This document shows, one piece after another, positions 32,112 through 40,463 of a stretch of 41,906 nucleotides of DNA; the first letter of the stretch is position 1; each line of letters begins with the position of its first letter. A program made the position numbers and the translations under genes. Where the stretch lies: contig JABDKP010000172.1 in the NCBI GenBank assembly GCA_013002175.1, positions 1 through 41,906 of the forward strand, given 5' to 3'. The notes beneath the pieces are model-generated. The model did no database searches. It was given only the letters and a program-made list of their open reading frames with translations, and was not told where the DNA came from. Origin of the DNA: Ilumatobacter sp. GTDB lineage: Bacteria > Actinomycetota > Acidimicrobiia > Acidimicrobiales > Ilumatobacteraceae.

Positions 32112-33173
32112 GTGAGGATTCTCGTCACGGGCGGCGCCGGATTCATCGGATCCCACGTCGTCGACCAGCTCGTGTCCGGCGATCACGACGTCCACGTCGT
32201 CGACGACCTCGACCCGGCGGCGCACGACGGCATCCCGGCCGGCTGCAACGACGGTGCGACCTACCACTGGACCGACATCCGCGAGCCGAGTACCTACGAC
32301 GGCATCCTCGACCACGTCGATGCGGTGTGCCACCAGGCCGCCAAGGTCGGGCTCGGCGTCGACTTCGCCGATGCCGCCGAGTACGTCTCCCGGAACGAAG
32401 GCGGCACGGCCGTGCTGCTGCAACACCTGCACGAACGGGACTTCCGGGGGCGGATCGTCCTCGCGTCGAGCATGGTCGTCTACGGCGAGGGTCGGTACCG
32501 GTGCGGTGAGCACGGTCTCGTGCGGCCCGGGCCACGTGCCGTCGACGATCTCGATGCGGGCCGGTTCGAGCCGACCTGTCCGTCGTGCGGTGCCGAGCTC
32601 GTGGCGGAGACGGTGCCGGAAGACCACGGGGTCGATCCGCGCAACGTCTACGCCACGACGAAGCTCGCGCAGGAGCACCTCTGCAACGCGTACGTCCGCG
32701 AGCACCGGGGTGCGTCGGTGACCTCGCTGCGCTATCACAACGTCTACGGGCCACGGATGCCGCGGGATACGCCGTACGCCGGCGTCGCGAGCATCTTTCG
32801 CAGCGCCTACGAGAACGGCACCGCACCGCAGGTCTTCGAGGACGGCGGGCAGACCCGCGACTTCGTGCACGTCCACGACGTCGCGCGGGCGAACGTGCTG
32901 GCCGTGACGAACGAGCACCCGGCCGAAGGTGCGTTCAACATCTGCAGCGGGACGCCCAGGACGATCCTCGACATGGCCAACGCGCTCCGGCCCGACGGTG
33001 CGCCCTCGCCCGACGTCGTCGGGGACTATCGGCTCGGCGACATCCGCCACGTCTTCGCCTCACCGCACAAGGCTGCGAGCATGCTGGGCTTTTCCGCCGA
33101 GATCGACGTCGACTCCGGCCTGCGCGAGTTCGCCACCGCGCCGCTGCGTTCCGCCGTGGCGCCGCGCCCCTGA
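32112..33173 (+). CDS. NAD-dependent nucleotide-sugar epimerase/dehydratase
   Basis: This 353-residue extended SDR of the sugar epimerase type has the NAD motif TGGAGFIGSH at residues 6-15, the catalytic tyrosine and lysine in NVYATTKLAQEH near 182 and the substrate-side RYHNVYGPRMP and GGQTRDFVHVHDVA blocks. Between residues 133 and 163 it carries an insertion with four possible metal ligands, RYRCGEHG and TCPSCGAEL, as in dTDP-L-rhamnose 4-epimerase-like proteins. Such enzymes change the stereochemistry at C4 of a nucleotide sugar. It is divergent from the GT2-DUF2064 operon, so a shared glycan pathway is likely (inference). Confidence 0.87.
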   Translation: MRILVTGGAGFIGSHVVDQLVSGDHDVHVVDDLDPAAHDGIPAGCNDGATYHWTDIREPSTYDGILDHVDAVCHQAAKVGLGVDFADAAEYVSRNEGGTAVLLQHLHERDFRGRIVLASSMVVYGEGRYRCGEHGLVRPGPRAVDDLDAGRFEPTCPSCGAELVAETVPEDHGVDPRNVYATTKLAQEHLCNAYVREHRGASVTSLRYHNVYGPRMPRDTPYAGVASIFRSAYENGTAPQVFEDGGQTRDFVHVHDVARANVLAVTNEHPAEGAFNICSGTPRTILDMANALRPDGAPSPDVVGDYRLGDIRHVFASPHKAASMLGFSAEIDVDSGLREFATAPLRSAVAPRP

Positions 33174-33177
33174 CGCC

Positions 33178-33193
33178 TCACGTCGAGACGTGA
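33178..33193. terminator. Convergent hairpin terminator
   Basis: TCACGT-CGAG-ACGTGA is a perfect 6-bp stem with a tetraloop. It fills nearly all of the 20-bp gap between the epimerase and the convergent membrane protein gene. Confidence 0.45.
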
Positions 33194-34549
33194 TCACCAC
33201 TTCGTGACGAGTGCCGCCTGCAGCAGGATCGCGGTCGCAGCCTGCGCAGTGACCCAGCCGGCCGCGTGGCTGTTCCGGCCGAGGCGCACGAGGCGGAGGT
33301 CGAGCGGTGCCACGAGGGCCGCCGCCGCAATCGCCAGCCACGGATAGAAGATCAGCCAGATCCGTTCGACTTCGCCCTTCGACAGTTGCGACAGGTCGGC
33401 GACGACCAGCGCGGCCAGACCGCCCCCGACGAGCGTCCACATGGTGACGCCGCGGAGTCGCGTCAACCCCGCGAGCGTCGCCGGGCCGACGGCGATCAGC
33501 GCAGCGGCGATGTTGGCGAAGATGAAGTAGTTCCAGATGCGGAACTGGGCGGACCCCTCCCAGTACTCGACCCGCGTCAACGCCGCGCCTTCGAACCACC
33601 AGAACCCGGCCGCCCACCACCCGGTGGTCACCGCGACGGCCGCACCGACTGCCCCGAGGACCACTCGAACGGTTCCGGCCATCCTGTGGCGCCGTCCGAC
33701 GATCACGATCGTCAGCGGCACGAGGAGGAAGATCGCGCCGCCGTAGGTGAGGAACAGCAGCATTGCCAGCAGTGTCCCGCCCGCGACGCCGAATGCGAGT
33801 GCGGCTCGGCCGGAGGACCGGACCCCGAGTGCGACCAGTGCCACGCCGCAGGCGCCCACCGCCGAGAAGAACGCATCCGCCGATGTCACCATCCACAGTG
33901 CGTACGGCGCGACGACGAGGAACGGCGCCGATCGGCGGACCCAGACATGACCGGCCAGTGCCCAGACGGCGACGAGCACCGCCGCGGGCACTGCGATCGC
34001 GGAGAGCACCGAGAGCGCAGCGACCGGCCAGGCACCGCCCAACCCGACAGCGTCCAGCGCCTGGAGCAGCACGACGAAGCCGGGCGGATGACCGCGGACG
34101 TGCACGCTGTAGTCGTCGATGTTGTCGACGAACGTCCGCACGAACGTCCCCGCCGGCGGGGTGATCGCGAGGTTGGCGAGATACTCGTGTTCGTCGGCCG
34201 CGCCGAACAGAATGCCGTCACGACCGTCGGTCGCCGCGAGGAGCAGCGCAAATGCGCCGGCCCCGAGCGAGGTCGCACCGACGACGATCCGCAGCCGTGC
34301 CCGCTCGAACCAGCCGGTGACGACGCCGGCGACCGTCGCCGCGGCGATGATGCCGGCACCGACCAGCCCCCACCCGAACCGCCAGTCCCAGCCGTCTCGG
34401 AAGTTTCGCCCGACGAGCGGGGCTGCGCCGAGGAAGATCTCCGGTGCGGTGCGTTGCAGCTCGCGACCCCAGATGACGCTGACCCAGATCGCGCTCGCTG
34501 CGCCCGCCCACAGGGCGAGTACGAGCGACTGTCGGATCCGCTTCGGCAC
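33194..34549 (-). CDS. Multi-pass membrane protein, possible GT-C glycosyltransferase
   Basis: This 451-residue protein has roughly ten or more hydrophobic segments. An extracytoplasmic loop near residues 115-155 holds acidic residues and DEHEY, then DYSVHVRGHPPGF, which recalls the first loop of GT-C (mannosyl/arabinosyl-type) transferases where an acidic pair is catalytic. The C-terminal part (SKGEVERIWLIFYPWLAIAAAAL) also fits this class. The assignment is from topology and loop only. GTG start with CATCCT 7 nt upstream. Next to GT2 and epimerase genes it may use a lipid-linked sugar donor. Confidence 0.75.
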   Translation of the reverse strand: MPKRIRQSLVLALWAGAASAIWVSVIWGRELQRTAPEIFLGAAPLVGRNFRDGWDWRFGWGLVGAGIIAAATVAGVVTGWFERARLRIVVGATSLGAGAFALLLAATDGRDGILFGAADEHEYLANLAITPPAGTFVRTFVDNIDDYSVHVRGHPPGFVVLLQALDAVGLGGAWPVAALSVLSAIAVPAAVLVAVWALAGHVWVRRSAPFLVVAPYALWMVTSADAFFSAVGACGVALVALGVRSSGRAALAFGVAGGTLLAMLLFLTYGGAIFLLVPLTIVIVGRRHRMAGTVRVVLGAVGAAVAVTTGWWAAGFWWFEGAALTRVEYWEGSAQFRIWNYFIFANIAAALIAVGPATLAGLTRLRGVTMWTLVGGGLAALVVADLSQLSKGEVERIWLIFYPWLAIAAAALVAPLDLRLVRLGRNSHAAGWVTAQAATAILLQAALVTKW

Positions 34550-34556
34550 GGCCGCC

Positions 34557-34562
34557 AGGATG
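34557..34562 (-). promoter_or_regulatory. Candidate -10 element of the membrane protein gene
   Basis: CATCCT ends 7 nt before the GTG at 34549. It deviates from TANNNT at the first base. Confidence 0.35.
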
Positions 34563-34616
34563 CCAGAGCCGAGTCGGCGGCGTGGCCGGTTCAGCGCGGT
34601 GTTGTCGCAGCGTTTC

Positions 34617-35435
34617 TCAGTCGTCGGCGAACACCGGCGGCCGGCTCTCGAACCCCGACCGCACGGCCTCGGCCTGGTTCGGCGAGCCGATCTGTTCGCC
34701 GATCACCTGGCGTTCGGCAGCGAAGTGGTCCGCGGCGCCATCGGTGAAGATCCGGTTGAACAGTGCCTTGGCGCCGCGTACGGCACCGGGGCTGCGGCCC
34801 GCGATCTCCGTGGCCATCGCCATCGCGTCGTCGTACGGCGTCTCGCTGAGCCGCGTCGCGAGACCGAGCTCCATCGCCTCGGTGCCGGTGAACACGCGGG
34901 CGGTGAACGTCAGCTCCTTCGCGACGTCCGGCCGGACGAGCTTGGACAACACGAACGTGCCGGTCATGTCGGGAACCAGCCCCCAGTGCACCTCGCGCAC
35001 CGACAACTTCGTGTCCGGGTGCATGATGCGGATGTCGGCGCCGAGTGCGATCTGGATCCCGCCACCGAGCGCGTGACCGTGCACCGCCGCGATCACCGGC
35101 ACCGGGATCTCCTGCCACACCCAACAGACCTGCTGGCCGAGGTGGGTGATGCGACCGTCGGCCATCTCGCCCGGATTGCCGGACGCTCGTTCGGCGCCGT
35201 CGGACTGCCCGACGTCGGCGATCGCCTGCATCGAGGAGAAGTCGAGCCCTGCGCAGAACGACGCGCCTTCACCCGAGAGCACGACCGCCCGCAGGCCGGA
35301 CTGCTCACGGAGTTGCTCGCCTGCTTCGGCGAGCGCGAGGAACATCGCATTGTCGAGCGCGTTGCGCTTGTCGGCCCGATTCATGCGGACGTCGGCGATG
35401 CCGTCGGAGGTGGTGATGGTGACGCGATCGGACAT
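34617..35435 (-). CDS. Enoyl-CoA hydratase/isomerase family protein (crotonase)
   Basis: This 272-residue crotonase-family enzyme has the oxyanion-hole loops GASFCAGLDFSS near residue 60 and HGHALGGGIQIAL near 120. The segment VHWGLVPDMTGTFVLSKLV includes the position often holding a catalytic acid, here with Asp. Such enzymes hydrate or isomerise acyl-CoA thioesters in fatty acid or side-chain breakdown. The length is normal. The ATG at 35435 has GACAAT 6 nt upstream. No other beta-oxidation gene is adjacent, so the exact reaction is open. Confidence 0.87.
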   Translation of the reverse strand: MSDRVTITTSDGIADVRMNRADKRNALDNAMFLALAEAGEQLREQSGLRAVVLSGEGASFCAGLDFSSMQAIADVGQSDGAERASGNPGEMADGRITHLGQQVCWVWQEIPVPVIAAVHGHALGGGIQIALGADIRIMHPDTKLSVREVHWGLVPDMTGTFVLSKLVRPDVAKELTFTARVFTGTEAMELGLATRLSETPYDDAMAMATEIAGRSPGAVRGAKALFNRIFTDGAADHFAAERQVIGEQIGSPNQAEAVRSGFESRPPVFADD

Positions 35436-35441
35436 CCGGCG

Positions 35442-35447
35442 ATTGTC
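35442..35447 (-). promoter_or_regulatory. Candidate -10 element of the enoyl-CoA hydratase gene
   Basis: GACAAT ends 6 nt before the ATG at 35435. Weaker match (first base G). Confidence 0.35.
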
Positions 35448-35543
35448 GCGCCTGGCTCGTGTTCCGGACGAAGCGGCTGCCCCGGAAACGATCCGCACAA
35501 TCGATCGGTCAAGACCGCCGGAAGATCTGCCGAAGAAAGGGTC

Positions 35544-38012
35544 ATGACCGAGCAACCCGGCTTCGCGGCACCGACGCTGTCGTCACCGACGGCCTCGTCG
35601 GGCTCCCCGTCGATGCCTGCCCCCGCGCCCCCGCCGCCACCGGCTTCGATCGAGCCCGCGGTCGAGCCCCCCGCAGGGCCACTCGATCCGCCGGCGCCGC
35701 ACACCGTGCCCTCGTCGTCTGCCGCAACTCCTGCGCCGACCGTGCCACTGGTGCCCCCTGCTCAGCCCGCGGACGTGCCGCTCACCCAGACCGCGCCCAT
35801 GGCGCCGCCGTCGCCTGAGGCCGCGACCACCCTGCCGGAACCGGCGGACGTCGAGGAACGACTTCCCGTCGACGAACCGACTGCGGACGCCATCGACATC
35901 GAAACCGAGACCGGCACCGAGACCGGCACCGAGGCGGTGACCGACGCCGCGCCGGCGGATCCGATGGCACCGCTCGTCGGGCCGATCGTGTCGGATCTCC
36001 CGGCAACTCCGCCGTTGTCCGAGGCGTTCGCCCCGCCGGCCACGGCCGAGCCGGCGTCCGACGAGGCGATCGTCGTCGACCTCGCCCCTCCGGTGATGTC
36101 GGGCCCGGTCGACGTCGACCTCCCCGCCCCGGCGCCCGGGGCCGACGCTGTCGTGACCGAACAGACCGCGGTCGATCCGGCCGAAGTGGCCGAGGTCGAG
36201 ACCGTCGCTGTCCCCAGCGAACCCGTCGCGCTCGCGGTCGACGAGCCCGACCAGGACGAGCTTGCACCGTTCGACACGGCCGCCGAGATCGACGATGCGG
36301 CCGTCGAGGCCGCGACGGTCGAGATCGATCCGCCTGCGCCCGCCCCGGACGACGTCGAGATGGTTGCCGTCGACGCCGACGATGTGGTGCCGGTCGACGA
36401 CGTCGAGATGTTCGTCACGTCGGACGAGGCGATGGACGCCGTCCCGGCGCCTCCCGCCGCCGACGCCACGGACGCTCCCGCTTCGCTGCCGCCGCTGCCT
36501 GAGTCACCGACGGCGGCTCCGACGTTCGCGGCCCCCACCGCGGCGTCTCCCGACGCATCGATTGCACCGCCGTCGCCGGCGGTACCCGCCGTACTCGCCG
36601 CGCCGGATGGCGCCCCGGACGACACTGCGATGTCGTCTCCCCCGGCCCCGCCGGTCGTTGCACCGATGCGGGCGCCCGCGTCAGCCGCCGAGCAGTCGCT
36701 GTCCGCTCCGACGTCACCGTCGATTCCATCAGCGGTCGCCCCGCCGGTCCCTGCGGCCGAGCTGCTCGACGCACACGCGTCGGCCGACGAAGCCGCAGCA
36801 CCCACACTCGACGACGCCGCACCACCCACACTCGACGACGCCGCACCATCGTCACTCGACGAAGACGCGCCCGCCGTGCTCGACGACCTCGCAGTACCGT
36901 CGCTCGACGCACCGACACCGGACGCGCCCGCAGCACCGTCACTCGACGCACCACTCGTGCCCACGCTCGAGGTTCCGGCGACGCCTGCCACGATGCTGGC
37001 GCCGCCGCCGAGCGAGTGGTCGCCGCCGGCCAAGACGAGCGGCAAGCAGCGGCGCACCCCCAGCCCCGGCGTCAAGCAGATCGGCACTGCCATTCTGCTC
37101 GGTGCCCTCGGCATCGGTGGCCTCTTCGCCTCGCAACGGATGGCCGGCAATGACGGACCATCCGTCGTCCCCGCCCCGACCACCCCGGTCGACGTCGACG
37201 AGCCCGTCGAGGTTCCGGCCGCCCCCGAAGCAGAGACCGACGCCTCGTCGGGCGTCGCGATCATCGACGACACGACTGACCTGGTCGCCGAGATCAACGA
37301 CAACAGCGAGGAGCTCGAAGCACTCGAGCTGCTCGACCTCGGGACGGACACCGCGTTCGTCGCCGCACCTGACGCCGTGGTCGTCGCCGCCGACGAGATC
37401 GCCGCCGGTGCAGCATCGGTGTCCGATGCACAGAGCTACTCATTCAGTTGGTCGTATCCGGCAGGGACATCGATCACTGCCTGGATCGACGCGAGCACGG
37501 GAGACTTTCAGATGACGACAGCAGCGAATCATGTCCTCCGCAGCGTGGACGGGCTCTTGTACGAGCAAGCCGCTCCCGGCGGGCAGTGGTCGCTGTCGCC
37601 CCTCCAGGAGTTCGCGGACCGCGCATTCGTCGGACGCGACCAGTTGATCACCACGCCGTCGATGCTTCCCGACGAGATGCTCGCCTTCGCAACACTGAGC
37701 GAGATCGGCGAAGACGGCTTCGGTACCTACCTGATCGACGATGTCGCATTCCACCGCGACAACCCGCAACTTCGCGCCGATTGGCTGACGATCTGGGGCT
37801 TCGACTCCAGTGTGGTCGCCGCCGAGTCGCCGGATCACGGCGGCGTGCTGCCGGATGCGGCCGCACCCGGTCAGATCCTCGTGCACACCGAGGGCGGGCT
37901 CGACTCCGTCGTCACGACCGCAACGGTGTCCACGTCGGACGGCACGTCGACGTACGTGCTGCTGGAGGCGTCCCGCGACGAACGGGCGATCGCCGTCCCC
38001 GACGTCGGCTGA
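35544..38012 (+). CDS. Large Pro/Ala/Asp-rich single-pass membrane protein
   Basis: I do not recognise this 822-residue protein. Residues 1 to about 505 are low-complexity, rich in Pro, Ala, Asp, Glu and Ser/Thr and strongly acidic, with degenerate repeats (TLDDAAPP, SLDAP). A short basic patch (KTSGKQRR) is followed by one membrane helix near residues 513-530. The remaining 290 residues should be outside the cell. Their DAQSYSFSWSYPAG...WIDASTG pattern loosely recalls lipid-binding LppX/LprG-type half-barrels; this is a guess. The ATG has a purine-rich AAGAAAGGG close upstream and probably a CACAAT promoter about 40 nt before it, unlike the leaderless neighbours. Likely a cell-envelope protein. 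Confidence 0.8.
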   Translation: MTEQPGFAAPTLSSPTASSGSPSMPAPAPPPPPASIEPAVEPPAGPLDPPAPHTVPSSSAATPAPTVPLVPPAQPADVPLTQTAPMAPPSPEAATTLPEPADVEERLPVDEPTADAIDIETETGTETGTEAVTDAAPADPMAPLVGPIVSDLPATPPLSEAFAPPATAEPASDEAIVVDLAPPVMSGPVDVDLPAPAPGADAVVTEQTAVDPAEVAEVETVAVPSEPVALAVDEPDQDELAPFDTAAEIDDAAVEAATVEIDPPAPAPDDVEMVAVDADDVVPVDDVEMFVTSDEAMDAVPAPPAADATDAPASLPPLPESPTAAPTFAAPTAASPDASIAPPSPAVPAVLAAPDGAPDDTAMSSPPAPPVVAPMRAPASAAEQSLSAPTSPSIPSAVAPPVPAAELLDAHASADEAAAPTLDDAAPPTLDDAAPSSLDEDAPAVLDDLAVPSLDAPTPDAPAAPSLDAPLVPTLEVPATPATMLAPPPSEWSPPAKTSGKQRRTPSPGVKQIGTAILLGALGIGGLFASQRMAGNDGPSVVPAPTTPVDVDEPVEVPAAPEAETDASSGVAIIDDTTDLVAEINDNSEELEALELLDLGTDTAFVAAPDAVVVAADEIAAGAASVSDAQSYSFSWSYPAGTSITAWIDASTGDFQMTTAANHVLRSVDGLLYEQAAPGGQWSLSPLQEFADRAFVGRDQLITTPSMLPDEMLAFATLSEIGEDGFGTYLIDDVAFHRDNPQLRADWLTIWGFDSSVVAAESPDHGGVLPDAAAPGQILVHTEGGLDSVVTTATVSTSDGTSTYVLLEASRDERAIAVPDVG
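35904..35933 (+). repeat. 12-nt tandem repeat coding TETG
   Basis: The unit accgagaccggc occurs two and a half times in a row within the Pro-rich protein gene. Confidence 0.6.
36801..36848 (+). repeat. 24-nt perfect tandem repeat (two units) plus degenerate copies
   Basis: Two identical 24-nt units (36801-36824 and 36825-36848) encode PTLDDAAP. Similar but diverged units follow up to about 36965, encoding SLDEDAP, VLDDLAV and SLDAP motifs. This is a sign of recent local duplication inside the disordered region. Confidence 0.75.
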
Positions 38013-38020
38013 GCACCTGG

Positions 38021-38039
38021 GCTGACCGCGTCGGTCAGC
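38021..38039. terminator. Strong convergent hairpin
   Basis: GCTGACCG (38021-38028) and CGGTCAGC (38032-38039) form a perfect 8-bp stem with a 3-nt loop. It lies between the Pro-rich protein and the oxidase and includes the oxidase stop codon. Confidence 0.5.
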
Positions 38040-39252
38040 GCTTCCACTGGACGAGACCACGTTCGATCTCGTCGATCGTCCGGACTCCCGACAATGCCAT
38101 CGTCCGTTCCAGCCCGTCGCGCATGAACCGCAACATGTGGTCGACGCCGCGCTCGCCCGCCGCACCGAGCGCATAGAAGTACGGCCGTCCGATCGCCACG
38201 CTGTCGGCGCCGAGCGCGAGCGCCTTGACGATGTCACTTCCCCGCCGTACCCCGCCGTCGCAGATGATCGTTGCGTCCGCTCCCACCTCCTGGCGCACCG
38301 GCTCGACGAGCGAGATCGGCGTCGGCGCGTCGTCCAGCTGACGGCCACCGTGGTTGGACAGGCCGATCCCGTCGACGCCGGCCGCGACCGCCTGCTTCGC
38401 GTCGGCGACGGTCTGGATGCCCTTGAGCACGATCGGCCCGTCCCACAGCGAGCGCAACCAGTCGATGTCGTCCCACGACAGTGCCTGGTCGAATTGGCGT
38501 GCCACGTGCTCCGCCAATGAGACGGCCGTGCTGCCGTCCTCGGTGCCGCGACCGACGACGTTCGCGAACGTGATGGGCTCGCTGCGCAGGAAGTCGATCG
38601 TCCACGACGGGTGAATCGCGCCGTCGATCAACGTGCCGAGTCCGATCTTCGGTGGCAACGTCATCCCGCGGCGGACATCGCGCTCGCGCCGGCCGAGCAC
38701 CGCCGTGTCGACGGTGAGCCACAGCGCCGTGTAGCCGGCCGCCCTGGCCCGCTCGACGAGGTCCCGGACCAGCCCGCGGTCCTTCCACGTGTACACCTGG
38801 AACCACTTGTCCCCGTCACTGACCGCAGCGACCTCTTCGATCGACCGAGTGCCCATCGTCGACAGCGACCACGGCACCCCGGCGCGCGCCGCGGCTCGAG
38901 CCACGGCGAGTTCGCCCTGCGAATGAGCGATCCGGGTGAAACCGGTCGGTGCGAGGATCAGCGGCATCTCCGCGGGCCGTCCGAAGATCGAGGTCGACGT
39001 GTCGATGTTGCTGACGTCGCGCAGCACGCGGGGCCGGAACTCGATGTCGGAGAAGTCGGCCGAATTGCGCCGCAGCGTCCGCTCGTCCTCCGCACCGCCG
39101 TCGATGTAGTCGAAGACACCGAAGGGGAGGCGCCGCTTGGCGATGCGACGGTAATCCTCGACCGACGCAGCCCGCTTCAACCGTCGCTCGACCGGGTCGA
39201 GCGTGATCGAGTCGAACTGCACGACCGACCGGAACGTCTTGATCACACCCAT
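38035..39252 (-). CDS. FMN-dependent alpha-hydroxy-acid oxidase/dehydrogenase
   Basis: This 405-residue flavoenzyme is of the lactate dehydrogenase (LldD)/glycolate oxidase family. The active-site segment LSNHGGRQLD places catalytic His301, and the FMN-binding blocks LILAPTGFTRIAHSQGE, LTVDTAVLGRRERDVR and ICDGGVRRGSDIVKALALGAD are all present. Such enzymes oxidise L-2-hydroxy acids; lactate, mandelate, glycolate or a cofactor precursor (as for mycofactocin MftD) are possible, but no mycofactocin gene is in view. The ATG at 39252 has TACGCT 7 nt upstream. The length is slightly above the 350-390 residues usual. Confidence 0.9.
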   Translation of the reverse strand: MGVIKTFRSVVQFDSITLDPVERRLKRAASVEDYRRIAKRRLPFGVFDYIDGGAEDERTLRRNSADFSDIEFRPRVLRDVSNIDTSTSIFGRPAEMPLILAPTGFTRIAHSQGELAVARAAARAGVPWSLSTMGTRSIEEVAAVSDGDKWFQVYTWKDRGLVRDLVERARAAGYTALWLTVDTAVLGRRERDVRRGMTLPPKIGLGTLIDGAIHPSWTIDFLRSEPITFANVVGRGTEDGSTAVSLAEHVARQFDQALSWDDIDWLRSLWDGPIVLKGIQTVADAKQAVAAGVDGIGLSNHGGRQLDDAPTPISLVEPVRQEVGADATIICDGGVRRGSDIVKALALGADSVAIGRPYFYALGAAGERGVDHMLRFMRDGLERTMALSGVRTIDEIERGLVQWKR

Positions 39253-39259
39253 CGCCGCC

Positions 39260-39265
39260 AGCGTA
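39260..39265 (-). promoter_or_regulatory. -10 element of the hydroxy-acid oxidase (leaderless)
   Basis: TACGCT ends 7 nt before the ATG at 39252. It sits within the palindrome AGCGTACGCT. Confidence 0.5.
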
Positions 39266-39273
39266 CGCTCCGC

Positions 39274-39999
39274 TCAGTCGACGAGACGGAGCCCGCTCGG
39301 TGTGGTCGACGGCTCGGCCTGCGGCAGGTCGACGACGAACTCCGTGCGATGCGCCGGGAAGAGGTGCTCGCTCACGAGGATCGGCTCGCCCCGCCGGTCG
39401 GTCGTCACCCGCTGGCAGCGCAGCAGCGGCGACCCGACGCGGATCCCGAGCAGCCGCGCATCGGCCGGCTCGGCCGAATCGGCGCCGATCGTCTGAGTCG
39501 CTCCGCGCAGCTCGATGTCGAGCAACTCGTAGAACGGCCGCGCCTCGACGTCCTGACGCGACAGCTGCGCGCCCAGATCGGACGGGCACCAGACCGTGAC
39601 GACGGCGAACGGTTCGCCGTCGGCGAAGTTGACGCGCTTGACCCGCAGCACCTGGTCGGTCCGCAGCAGCGCGCGGACGCGGGCGGGCGGTTGCTCGAAG
39701 GCGAATTCCTCGACCCGTCGCTCGGACACCTTGCCGACGCCTTCGATCTGGGCCTCGATCGTGCCGAGCGACTCGAGGCGCTGCCGCACCGGCTCGGTCG
39801 CGACGAACCATCCGAACCCCTGCCGGGCGGCGATCAACCCGTCGTCACGCACCAACTCGAGCGCGCGGCGGACCGTCACCCGCGACGCCTTGAACTCGGT
39901 CGACATCTCGGCCTCGGACGGCAGCAGCGAGCCAGCGGGCGCGGCGTCGGCACGCCGGCGCAGCTCGTCGGCGATCTCCTGGTAGCGGATCCGTCTCAC
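39274..39999 (-). CDS. GntR family transcriptional regulator with UTRA domain (HutC type)
   Basis: This 241-residue regulator has an N-terminal winged helix-turn-helix (LPSEAEMSTEFKASRVTVRRAL near residues 26-47, then DDGLIAARQGFGWFV) and a C-terminal UTRA ligand-binding domain (VLRVKRVNFADGEPFAVVTVW, PFYELLDIEL, then LVSEHLFPAHRTEFVVDL). HutC-type members usually repress and are released by a small carboxylate or sugar ligand. Its GTG overlaps the VOC gene stop as GTGA, and GGGGGAGG at 40007-40014 is a good ribosome site. Divergent aconitase is the likely target (inference). Confidence 0.9.
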   Translation of the reverse strand: MRRIRYQEIADELRRRADAAPAGSLLPSEAEMSTEFKASRVTVRRALELVRDDGLIAARQGFGWFVATEPVRQRLESLGTIEAQIEGVGKVSERRVEEFAFEQPPARVRALLRTDQVLRVKRVNFADGEPFAVVTVWCPSDLGAQLSRQDVEARPFYELLDIELRGATQTIGADSAEPADARLLGIRVGSPLLRCQRVTTDRRGEPILVSEHLFPAHRTEFVVDLPQAEPSTTPSGLRLVD

Positions 40000-40463
40000 C
40001 GCGGTGCCTCCCCCGGCGGGGTGTCGATCGTGTCCGCGTCGACGAGCTCGATCCGGTTCCCGAACGGGTCGGAGACGTGGCACCGCACGAGCCCGGGGAT
40101 CTCGGTGTTCCACGACGCGTCGAGGTTCGCCGACTCCACGAATGACACCAGTCGGCGGACGGTGATCGCGGGATGGGCCTTGCGTGCGGGCACGAACGAG
40201 TCGTCGGCGCCGACGTGCAGCCGCACGGCGCCGGCCTCGAACCATGCCCCGCCGCGGGCCGCCATCACCGGCGGCTTGGGCACCTCGGTCAGCCCGAGCA
40301 CGCCGCAGTAGAACTCCCGGGCCCGGTCCTCGGCGCCGACGGGGATCGCGAGCTGCACGTGGTCGATGCCAACCCATTCGGGCGCGCCCGACCGTTCGTC
40401 GCGTGCGGCGCCGGTGGTGGACCCCGGTCGCCCGGCGTCCGGTCGCTCGGTTGGTGACGTCAT
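39996..40463 (-). CDS. VOC family (glyoxalase-like) protein
   Basis: This 155-residue protein has a 28-residue Ser/Gly/Asp-rich tail and then one vicinal-oxygen-chelate domain: [27 protein letters not shown] (metal-binding His near residue 35), [19 protein letters not shown] and the terminal [11 protein letters not shown] with its Glu ligand. Such proteins are metal-dependent isomerases, dioxygenases or lyases, or bind drugs. It heads an operon with the GntR regulator and is divergent from aconitase across 23 bp, suggesting that it handles the ligand or a toxic by-product (inference). Confidence 0.85.
   Translation of the reverse strand: MTSPTERPDAGRPGSTTGAARDERSGAPEWVGIDHVQLAIPVGAEDRAREFYCGVLGLTEVPKPPVMAARGGAWFEAGAVRLHVGADDSFVPARKAHPAITVRRLVSFVESANLDASWNTEIPGLVRCHVSDPFGNRIELVDADTIDTPPGEAPR

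Noticed and set aside
34119-35543. N-terminal extension of the Pro-rich protein
   Set aside because: It runs through the enoyl-CoA hydratase gene on the other strand. The ATG at 35544 has a purine-rich site and a natural beginning.
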